Notes under the pieces: model-generated
What the model saw: the letters and a program-made list of their open reading frames with translations, nothing else
The model's database searches: none
Told to the model about the DNA's origin: nothing
Translations under genes and position numbers: made by a program
NCBI RefSeq assembly: GCF_025766255.1
Contig: NW_026516669.1
Coordinates: forward strand, 496,001 to 560,000
Source: Zychaea mexicana
Lineage: Eukaryota; Mucoromycota; Mucoromycetes; Mucorales; Lichtheimiaceae
Length of the DNA stretch: 64,000 nucleotides
Reading direction: 5' to 3'
In this document: in pieces, positions 14,101 through 23,283 of the stretch
Position numbering within the stretch: position 1 is the stretch's first letter
Layout of the letters: each line of letters opens with the position of its first letter

Positions 14101-15168
14101 ACTGCCAATGAAATTGCTTCGCCTCGTCTTACCCCTGCCGATCCCGTCAAGTTAGCCGGTGCCCACGATCAAAACCTTGTCTCGTACCAGTCGCCTAGCT
14201 ACGAAATTTCTGCTTCGCTGGCCCGCGTTATCAGCCGCTCACCATTCTATCGCAAGCACATTTTGCGCTCCAAGCAATTCGACCGCAACGACTTGCATCT
14301 TTTGTTTGGTGTTGCTCATGAAATGCGCAACTTGGTGGAACGCTATGGCTCTATCAATATTTTACAAGGGCGCGTCATGAACACAATGTTCTTTGAACCT
14401 TCGACTCGTACATCGTCCTCGTTCGAAGCTGCCATGATGCGTCTTGGTGGTCAAGTTGTATCTGTCAGTGCTACCACTTCTTCTGTCCAAAAAGGTGAAT
14501 CGCTCGCAGATACTGTCCGCACATTAGGTTGCTATGGTGATGTAATCATCCTTCGTCATCCTCAGCCAGGTTCGGCTCAACTTGCCGCCAAGTACTCTAA
14601 GGTTCCCATCATCAACGCTGGTGACGGTATTGGCGAACATCCCACGCAGGCCTTCCTCGATGTGTTCACCATCCGTGAAGAACTAGGCACCGTCAATGGA
14701 TTGAGTATCACTCTTGTTGGCGATTTGAAGAACGGTCGTACCGTCCACAGTTTGGTCAAGATCCTCGCCTACTATCAAGTCACCATCAATTACGTCGCAC
14801 CCGAGTCTCTGTCTATGCCGAAGGAAGTCATGGAGGAGGTTGAACGCTCTGGTGTCAAGCAGAACGTCTACAACTCGCTCGATGAAATTATTGGTGAAAC
14901 CGATGTGCTTTACATGACTCGTATTCAAAAGGAACGTTTCGCTTCTGAAGAAGAGTACAAGAATGTCAAGGACGCCTTCATTCTCAACAACGATGTTTTG
15001 AGCAAGGCCAAGTCGCAGATGATTGTTATGCATCCTCTCCCTCGTGTCAACGAGATTGAACCCGAAGTCGACTTTGATCAGCGTGCTGCCTACTTCCGCC
15101 AGATGCGTTATGGTCTCTATGTCCGCATGGCTCTCTTGGCCTTGGTCATGGGCACGCTTCGCGGCTAA
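8119..15168 (+). CDS. URA2: CAD-like pyrimidine polyprotein: GATase-CPSase II, inactive DHOase-like, ATCase
   Basis: First two steps of UMP synthesis: carbamoyl phosphate from glutamine, then carbamoyl aspartate. Four exons close in phase: 8119-8395, 8512-10901, 10973-11324, 11390-15168, giving 2265 aa, close to yeast Ura2 (about 2214). The glutaminase domain has the catalytic Cys in GICLGHQ (about residue 355) and a downstream HPES. The two CPSase halves start near residue 490 and 1030. A regulatory MGS-like region (FATTGTADF) sits near 1380-1480; by homology this is the UTP feedback site. Residues about 1500-1830 align with the dihydroorotase position but show no HxH zinc motif, as in other fungal Ura2 proteins, so step 3 needs a separate enzyme. 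ATCase occupies about 1950-2265 with [17 protein letters not shown] and HPLPR. A TATA box is at 7691. The start was chosen as the first in-frame ATG before the conserved GECVFQTG. Confidence 0.97.
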
Positions 15169-15695
15169 ATTTGTACATTAACTCAAAAACATATCGTATA
15201 CATATAACTTTTTTTTAATTTTCTTTCCTCCTCTCCATTTCTTTATTTGTTATTATATTCTTCGTGAAAATAAACGGGTATGTTAGGTTATTTGTTGAAC
15301 AGTATTAATAATGGAAATGCCATGTTTCTCTGCCCAAGAGCTCCAAACAACCTAAGATCTCACTGTTGTTCCTTGGTTGTTCTGTTATCGCTTATGCGCG
15401 ACTCTTGAAATCTTGCCCCCTTACTAAATTATGTATCAACCGATAAGAAAAGAAGGATTATGTATGTAGTAAGCTGGGTACTTTATTGTTGAGTCTTAAT
15501 ATCCAAGACATGAAATAAAATATGATTTTTGCATGAGAGTATATAACAAGGAGGGGTGATAGTGCGTGGATTGGAAAATGAAGAGATATCAATTACTGTA
15601 CAAGTTTTGGAGTGTACACAAGAATAAATGACGATAAAGAAAAGGGTGTGCGAATGAGAGGTCAAGGAAAGGCCAACATACAGGAAAAGAAAAAA
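15169..15695. other. 3' flank of URA2, no gene seen
   Basis: AT-rich sequence with poly-T and AATAAA-like stretches just after the URA2 stop (15190-15275), consistent with a 3' UTR and polyadenylation region. I see no supported gene on either strand. Confidence 0.5.
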
Positions 15696-16225
15696 TTAGT
15701 ACACATCAGTTGGTAGGCTAATAAACAATGTATACCGGTGGACAGTGTGAAAGAGACTCAAGGTATAACTCACCAAGTATTGAGTAATGGACCAAAGGAT
15801 GACCAGACATCGGGCAACATACATGATGATTAACTTCTAGTTAGTAATCATATCTTCTATACTACTTCATGACACATGATGGTGAAGAAGAGGCCACAAA
15901 GTATAGTAAAAAGAAAGGCGTACCACCTATAATGTAATATAAACAGAGTGAACACACATGTCAGTATCATACTTAAAAGATCCTTTCCCCCTTCTTTCAA
16001 GAGAAAATCATATTTTTACTTACAGTTGGCGGGCAGCCCACGAGGTATTACGCCACATTGGGGCGACAGCCACAGCTAGACTACATAGAGCACCACACAA
16101 TGATTATTAGGAAAGGATAATAACTCTGTGCAAACTGAGGTGAAAGTCTTACCAAATCCATGTCCGCTGTGGCGAAACGAAACTCTAGCGCATATGGCTA
16201 GGCTTGTGGTTGGGGCCAGGCGCCT
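15696..16225 (-). CDS. Candidate spliced gene for a small hydrophobic protein
   Basis: Not recognised. On the minus strand four exons join with matching phases: 16153-16225, 16024-16075, 15866-15926 and 15696-15836. The introns have donors GTAAGA, GTAAGT and GTAGTA, acceptors ending TCTAG, TATAG and CTAG, and a CTAAC branch-like site in the last. The product is hydrophobic, with stretches such as WYAFLFTILCGLFF and CLVILWSITQYL, so probably two or more membrane segments. It ends at a TAA at 15696-15698. No ATG was found in frame: the frame stays open upstream to about 16305, so the first exon is missing from this model. A minus-strand TATA at 16730-16740 may be its promoter. It could instead be a spliced non-coding RNA. 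Confidence 0.3.
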
Positions 16226-16344
16226 CTGTAGGATATAGTAGCGGGAAGAATCGTTAATAACAACATCGCGATAGATAGCGGCGGGTAATGGAGAGAGAAA
16301 GCATCATGTGTGTAGCATAGAAAAAAGAATACTAACGTCGTGTA

Positions 16345-16392
16345 CAGAGAGCGAGAGAGAGCAAGAGAAAGACAGAGAGAGCAAGAGAGCTA
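16345..16392. repeat. Purine-rich GAGA microsatellite-like tract
   Basis: Imperfect GA-rich run (gagagcgagagagagcaagagaaa and similar) in non-coding sequence. On the minus strand it is a CT-rich tract, as often found in fungal leaders, and lies between the TATA at 16730 and the candidate spliced exons. Confidence 0.7.
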
Positions 16393-16729
16393 TCAAAAAA
16401 AAACAGAAGAGGCTCGATCGTGAGTAATTAATACCACGGTCATCATCATCTTTAACACACACCATGTACACTCTTGCTTCTCTCCTCTTTTAAAGCAGTA
16501 ACCGGGCGAGGCCGAGGAGGAGACGGCTATAGAAATGAAAGAAAGCAAGAGATTTGATCGTAAGTCGTCGTGATACTTCTTGACAGACATGCACACCACC
16601 ACACGCACGGTCATGCGATGGATCCCGTTTCCCAAGAGTTATACGTACAGTTGATGACGAGGAGGAAGGAGAAGGAGAAAGGAGCGGAAGAGAAGAGGCC
16701 AAAGAACTATGAATGGGTGGGAACGCGTA

Positions 16730-16740
16730 CCTTTTATATA
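16730..16740 (-). promoter_or_regulatory. Minus-strand TATA box
   Basis: Read on the minus strand the sequence is TATATAAAAGG, a strong TATA element pointing towards the spliced candidate at 15696-16225. CT-rich sequence follows it, as in other promoters in this window. Confidence 0.45.
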
Positions 16741-17571
16741 AAAGTCGTTGTGAATAAATGGAACAATCGATTAGATTCTTGGCAATTGCGTGATTTATCT
16801 GTTGTCCAATAGCCAAACGAGCACATAGGCGATGAGGTCAACACTAAGGCAGCACGATGCATGTTTCAGTTAACAGTGCAGCAGAAAAACGATCGTTTTT
16901 CATTGACCATTCTACATTATTAGCTACAGTGTCGTCGTTCATTAAATGTATCAATATTGGTATCATTCTATAGCCACGGCTCTGCTCTACATGAATTTTT
17001 CTATGCTGAATGATGAACATAGTCAGTTTATTTAAAAAGTAAGGAAGAAGAGGGCACTGTCGCAACTGACACGAACCAACTGCATGCTTCAGATTCGATT
17101 GTTCGAGAAACAGGTTCTAGACACGGTGAAGGGGAACCTGGCATCGTCTTTTTCAGACTAGGCAATTTCCAAAGCAATATTCCGCCACAATTTATTGTCG
17201 TAACTGTACATGGTATTAGTATCATATTAAAGCCAAAGACCTGCCATTTCTATTGACAACCTATTGCTAATGTGTCATCAATGGATACAGAATGAAGGGG
17301 AAGGAGTAAAGAGTTTGACAGGACTCGTGGGAAGGCAAGTTCCCGATGCATGAATTTCCTGCAATTGCTTCCGCTGCACACAAGTACGGGAAAACATTGA
17401 CGAAGAGATGACGCGTTTGTTGTAGGAAAAATGATCGTGCTACTATGTAGAGTTAGATCAACACAAAGGGGGTGTTGTCACCAATACTCGAGAGTTAATA
17501 TTGGCCTGCCTCATATTACTTTATGTAGGGTGTTACTACTAAATACCGTGATGCAGCATGAGCTTATTTGA
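16741..17571. other. Intergenic, no gene seen
   Basis: About 0.8 kb with no convincing ORF, repeat or RNA gene on either strand. The Crypton-like relic begins just after it; no clear left boundary or target-site duplication was seen. Confidence 0.4.
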
Positions 17572-18681
17572 CAGCTTCAGGACAGAAAAGAACACTTGAA
17601 ACTGCGGACGCGAAAATCGAAAGAAATGGTGGCCAATGGTAATATCAAAAACAAGAAAGATAAGCTCCCAGACGGCAAATCCAAACGCTTGGGTGAAGAA
17701 GCACTACAGGCTTATGCCAAAGCAGTTATAGCACTACAAGCTGTGCAAGCCATTGTCCTTGACAATATGCAGCAACCAGCCCGAGGAACGATTGTCGAGA
17801 ACTTCTTGAGCGATTACGACCGGGAAAATGCAGTGCGTAAAAGAAAAGAATACGAGGACCGTGGCATCAACACACTTAACGACGGATATACTTTGGATGA
17901 GCTGAAGCTCGTTTCGCGCTATCAAATTGGACGTAATACGCCTCATTATTTGCGCGACCGACTGGATTTTTTGCTCGGCCATGCGATACTAGGTCGAGGC
18001 GAGACCAAGCGTGTTATGCAGCTGCCATATTTGCTCTGTACCGAGTTCAAGGATGAAGGCCCGCACAAGTGTATTGCTCTGGTTATCACTATGAATAAGG
18101 GCAAGACCAATCAGCATGGAAGAGTCGAGTACGGATATGCCATCAGACACCGCTATGCAGAAGTTTGTCCGATCGGAGCTTTAGCATTCCACCTTTTTAG
18201 CCGCTGGCATATTGAAAACGAAGAGTTCCCGGATTTCACATCATGCAGACATTGGCACGACATACACGTCTCGAAAGGTGCCAACCGTATACACGCTATC
18301 ACTTACAATACGCAAAGGATGTGTATCAAGAACCGCTCCGAGCTGTTGGTATTCGATCAAGCAAAATAACGCATATCAACCGCGGTAGTGCTCTGAGGTC
18401 GATCGCTGAACAAGATGTTTCTGACAGTGATCAACGCAGAACTGGACGTTGGGGTTCAGACACGATGATCGGATGCTACTTGACAAGTCTTCCGAAGCCA
18501 GCGATTCGTGCTTTATTTGGTTTCCATGCCAAAAAAGCTGGTGCAGTTTGGTCTACCAAGGGCTAAAATCGATCCGCCACAGAGCTTGCAACAAAACGCT
18601 TTTCCTGATATCGAGTACTCGGAAAACAAGTTCGAGACGAGAACTGCCCCAAACGATCTTACAGGTCCAAACGTTTTGTGA
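17572..18681 (+). pseudogene. Crypton-like tyrosine recombinase / Ndc10_II-domain relic, frameshifted
   Basis: Resembles the Ndc10 domain-II and Crypton YR proteins that are abundant in Mucoromycota. Frame 1 (from about 17572, first ATG 17626) has the N-terminal helical part (ALQAYAKAVIALQ) and the Ndc10_II core (GRGETKRVMQLPY, then CPIGALAFHLFSRW). Near 18310-18320 the homology jumps to a second frame (YAKDVYQEPLRAVG, KITHINRGSALR, RRTGRWGSDTMIGCYLTSLP). This holds the R..H-like motif, GRW and the candidate nucleophile Tyr. At about 18552 one extra T shifts it again into a third frame (LPRAKIDPPQSLQQNAFPDIE) that ends at TGA 18679-18681. Two frameshifts make it non-functional as read. It sits alone in gene-poor DNA. 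Family call confident; whether it was a mobile Crypton or a domesticated gene is open. Confidence 0.8.
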
Positions 18682-18829
18682 CTCTTAAAATATTTGAATT
18701 GTTTTCATTCAGGTACATAGTCATTATTTATTATATCATATTGTTATAAAAAATCTTTAAATATTTGATATAATATTACTTTAGGACTCTGTGCTTTTGA
18801 AAAAGCTATTTATGGTTCTGCTGGTGATT

Positions 18830-18892
18830 ACTGGTCAGTTCTGGTTATTCACCTTATAAAAATAGAAATAACCAGAACCAGAAATGACCAGA
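18830..18892. repeat. Imperfect inverted repeat (hairpin)
   Basis: The left arm at 18830-18849 (ACTGGTCAGTTCTGGTTATT) pairs imperfectly with the right arm at 18867-18892 (reverse complement of AATAACCAGAACCAG plus AATGACCAG), with a loop of about 17 nt. It lies 150 bp downstream of the recombinase relic and may be an element end or a chance fold-back. Confidence 0.55.
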
Positions 18893-19062
18893 TTTAACCA
18901 AGATTTTTCCCACAGTGTTTGCTTTTACTAGTAATCACTCGAAATCGTTGCCTTGACCACAACCACGCGACACATTCGGCATTACTAGTACATTTCTCTT
19001 CGTACATGCACACAGCGCCTGTTGTAAAATTTTGCAGTTGATGAAAAAGCAAAGATTTTGGA

Positions 19063-19434
19063 ATGATTGCTGACTATACTATTTGTATTAATTGCATAAA
19101 AATAGTGACCCGAATATCTAACGACAGAAGTTACGCATCTTGCTTTACCCGCCCGTTTACGCCACTCTGCATGCCTCAATTTGCACATGGGGTGGGGCTA
19201 GTTTTGCATTTCTGGGCTAACACAGAATATGCAAATGATAGATCGTGGATTTCGTATCTGAGATACGGTTATAGTACAAGCATCATATTTTTTGCCACAC
19301 TGTTCGAAGCACTTGCTATTTACAACCTATATACGTGTCTGGAGGCATATTTACAACCGTTTCGAGATGAAGCGGACGAGACAAAGGAACCGGTACATAC
19401 AAAAGTTTTTGGTCTATTTAATGTGAACTCGTAA
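19063..19434 (+). CDS. Unassigned membrane-protein-like ORF or gene fragment
   Basis: Open frame of 123 codons whose second half looks like real membrane-protein sequence: a hydrophobic segment (STSIIFFATLFEALAIYNL) followed by a polar YLQPFRDEADETKEP stretch. This faintly recalls the Ost-alpha/TMEM184 (DUF300) family, but I cannot confirm it. The frame ends at a potential donor (ACTC|GTAAGC at about 19432), so it may be one exon; I could not find a convincing next exon. It may be a remnant of a lost gene in this gene-poor stretch. Confidence 0.25.
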   Translation: MIADYTICINCIKIVTRISNDRSYASCFTRPFTPLCMPQFAHGVGLVLHFWANTEYANDRSWISYLRYGYSTSIIFFATLFEALAIYNLYTCLEAYLQPFRDEADETKEPVHTKVFGLFNVNS

Positions 19435-19439
19435 GCATT

Positions 19440-22400
19440 ATATAAATACGTTTGTGCTCGAAACAAAATTACTTTTGCAATGACGGTGTCGTAGTACATA
19501 TGTGTTTATGGAGCGCCGACATTGATGGTTGTTTAGTTGTCGTTTGCGTCATTGTCAAAACAAATATGCAATGTTAACGCTAAGCAATCAAATCGCACAA
19601 TGTGAAGTCGACACACTACAAAATATATTCGTCCTTTTTCAGTAACAAAACCGTGCAATATTCTGTTATAATACAGTAGTGCCCAGATGTATGTGATCAT
19701 TGTACATATTCTTGAGTAATAGCACCAAATGTCCTGCACTAGCCATGTGTTGTTAGACAGCAAACCAGACATTGGAAGCATGTCACGCTGGGATAAGTTG
19801 GAATGAAGAAAAAGGAACTTATTAGCCAGCGAGATGACCTACTTTTGGAAGCACATAGTAACACCCATGAGCATACAGTCATAAATATTACTTCACAAAA
19901 GAGAAAAGCACTGATAAGTGATCGTAAAGTGTAAGAATTGGCGAGGGATAAGTGTGATTCATTGAACTACTCTCATGACATCCGCATCACATTTTTATGA
20001 TTGTGTATCCTTTGTACTTTCTTCTCGTAGCCAGTTCCTTTCGCGCCGCCCTTGTATTACGTAAAAGTAGTATTAAGTAATCGGTAGAATGAAGCAGAAA
20101 AATAATCAGTAAACAGTAGTAGTATTATACGAGGAAGCATCTACTAATCGCAGGGAGTGACTAGGATGTTCACCCCAACGTCAACACAGGCCAGTTTGAT
20201 GGCCAAATCTCAAAGGTTCAAAAGTTTGTGTTTTTAAAAACTTTACTATCAAACACAATGTCTTGGGCGGGTATCATATATATGCTCAAAACAGATTGAA
20301 GGAACGTGTTAAATTGGAAAGATCGTGAATTGACACAGGGATAAAGGTCCTTTATACTGCGTTCCTTTTGCGTTTATCAGGTCATAAACATATCATAGTA
20401 CATGCATGGGGCATATACAGAACAAAGATATTGCTTCTACTTGGTGTTAGAACTAGCGCTTATTAATGGTATCCGCAGCTCCTGTATTTTACATAGCGTC
20501 GATTTGGGTTAGTGTATCAACTTTCAGGCACGGACACTGGTAGATCCTTTTTTCCTTGCTTCTATTTTTGTCGCTGATTCTGCGGCGGCAGTTCAGGTAC
20601 TATATTTGCCACAAAAGGAAGCGGAGCTGCCTTGCAGTTGTGAAACATTCATGCACTGCTTGGAAACGGCACCCAAGGCAATGACAGGCAACTTCTTTAA
20701 GTTCGAAAACTTCTTTCTCTATGCTCTTTTGATTAAAGGTGCACAGTAGCAATATCATAAGAGATTAGATGACGTCACAGCGGGGTTGGATTTCTGTGAC
20801 GAGTTTTTTTAGCCCGTATATTTCCAGTGTTTGCTCTGCACCAAACCAACATCTCACAAAGTATACAGGACAGCAATCAACATAGTAGCCCGCGAAACGG
20901 CAACAGTATGTATAAAGAGATCTCGTAATTTTAATACTTGTTAGTACTTGGGAAATAAAAACAAACGTTAATTGCTGATGCATTTACTTTCGTTTTCAAG
21001 CATTTACAACTGGCTTTCTTGCAAAAGAAGCCCGGTTTGCTCGAAACAATGCCACTGAGCTTTGCTTCAGACAAGAGCCTTCCGAAAGTCTGGGGTACGA
21101 CTCAAACTGCCCCTGATCAACTGTATAAAACGTTAGGTAAGAGACGCAGAACACTTTAAATAGTTGTTTTCTCTGATAACATGTTCTTAATTATTATTAT
21201 TATTTTTTCTTTTTCATAATTGCAGGCACGCGATGCTGCTTGGGATCACTTCTTCTCTCCCTTTTACTTTTTCTTTTAGACATCTCATGTCAGCAGACTG
21301 CCCAAAGTGCGCAGCGAGTGTGCGGGTTTGAGGGTTAACCGCCTGTGGATCCGCTGTGTATGGCGGGCTGATATGAGCATGCCTAGTGGTCCAAACGTAA
21401 CCGGCTCCAAGTATATGCCCTCTACGAGTATTCAGAGTAAGAGAGGACGAATCCCTACTTGTCCGGCGACCAGTGGCTGCGAATGCTTTTTTTTTTATCT
21501 ATTTTTCATGAGCTCCAAGCGTGGCTAGTCCTGCATCTCTGACCGTGGCTGGCTGCTCCTGGGGCAATGTTACACCATCAAGGGATACCTTCTTCTGCTT
21601 GAGTTACTCGCGTAGTCGCGTACTCCCAAGTGGGTTTGTGGACGCTGGGGAAGGGCTCGCCTCTCAGTTAGGAACTCTCTCTGCGATCTTTATTTATTAC
21701 ATTCACCTTTTTTTTAACCCTCTTCTTCTTGAACGATGACGCGGTCCCGAGCAGCGGCGCGTCTTCAACTGCGAGGGCTGTTGTCTGGTGGAATTATCAA
21801 CGAATAGAGCAGGTATCACGGAAAACGGGGAGGGTGGAAGGAGTGGGATGATATGCTAGTAAGACAAAAATAACGCTTGCGTGGTTTTCTCTTTTTCTTG
21901 CTGTAGCAGGAACCGCACCTTTCGACAAGTGTTACATTTGGCTGGACAAGGAAAAGTTGATGTGTACTGGGCCGCCATGCTGGCGAACGCGGGGCTAACT
22001 AAATCCGTGTCGTTAAAGTAAGCGTGTGTGCCGAGTAGTGGATGGGGTGCGGGGTAGTGTGGGCTAACACGTTCCTCATTGTGAAATCAGAAGTGATTGA
22101 CTATTCCTTGATAATGCAGACGCTTGATACTTAATGCTTTCACGTCGTCAAAAAATAAATGTTTATAACTTGATGCTCTTTTAAATCTTCAAAAGCTGTG
22201 GAAAAGCCTTCAAAGTCTTCTGAAGGCTTTTATAAACAATAAACTACCATCTTGGATTTTCATACGCGTGCTTGATGTTGTCCTAGTTTTTACACGATAC
22301 ATTCATCTTGTTTATTATATGTATATTGAAGTGGTAGAATAAAACACATACATTAACAAACAGACATACTATCAGAACCATCTATTTCTTTAATATATTG

Positions 22401-23283
22401 TAAAAGTGCAAAGTGAGCGATGGTGTCGATTAGGACAAAGGTCTTAACTCTTTTGAGCGTGGATATGTTATCCGGATTAATCTAGCTTTTCTGAAAGTCT
22501 CTAGCGTCATGGGAAGCGTGTATTCAAGCTATCGGTCCCTCTTGTCCTGGATCGGTTGCCCATCTCTACTACTTAGTACCATACTATGATGACTGATCAA
22601 GGTCTTGTCAGATCTTGTGTAGAAGTCGCTATATATATCGCGACACCTTTTTAATACTGGCGCTACCGGTGTACCTGTTGATAGGCCCATTGCCCATTTA
22701 CATAAGCTGAATCACCGGAAAGATTTATAGCCAGGCTTTACATAATCTTAGTGAGTTGTCTGGCCGATTGCCGTAGTGTATAATTATCTGTGTATGCTAT
22801 TGGTGTTTAACCGAGTTTCTCATTATGATGTATTAGGAAGTGTTATAATGTGTGGTTGCGTCCTATATTTTCTTTTAATGAGAACTAGCAGCGAAGGGTC
22901 TACGAAAATGTATGCACGCTATTCCCAGTTGCTCTTTGTCATGTGGTTTCTAAGACTTAACAGTATATGTACAGAGATTCCCCGTTTAATTTCAACCTCA
23001 AAGGGGTTCTATAAAGTGTTGAAACTACTGAGGGTTGACACAAAGCGAGCGTGGTTCAAGCAGTGTTCTATGCTTAAAGGGGGTATAGAAAAAGGTTGAA
23101 ATAACTTGAGGGTTTATCTTATTGAGAGTGAAATTGAACGGGAACCACTGTATGCAGGATCCGTTAATCATCACACCCCTTTGAATTCACACATACATTG
23201 GGAATCTTAGTTTTGAACCTAACGGGGGACCATGAATGAAACATTATATTGGAGCCTCAAAATAGTTTGGAGTTTCCTAACTT
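19440..23283. other. 3.8 kb gene-poor region with a GC-richer island
   Basis: No gene is supported. The part from about 21220 to 22060 is richer in G and C than its surroundings. It has TTATTATTATTATT (21192-21205), a poly-T run after a structured-looking stretch (about 21490), and a plausible donor/acceptor pair (CAG|GTATCA at about 21810 and TAGCAG at about 21910). A spliced non-coding RNA is possible but unproven. ORFs at 21307, 21521 and 22776 have no protein-like pattern. Confidence 0.4.

Noticed and set aside
16490..16816. 108-codon minus-strand ORF with Ser/Leu runs
   Set aside because: Mostly CT-rich leader sequence read as protein. It crosses the TATA box.
21300..21500. SRP, RNase P or telomerase RNA gene
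   Set aside because: I looked for the diagnostic loops and a telomere-template sequence and found none, so no RNA gene is claimed.
22776..23099. 107-codon plus-strand ORF
   Set aside because: No domain, no codon or splice support. It sits in AT-rich gene-poor DNA.
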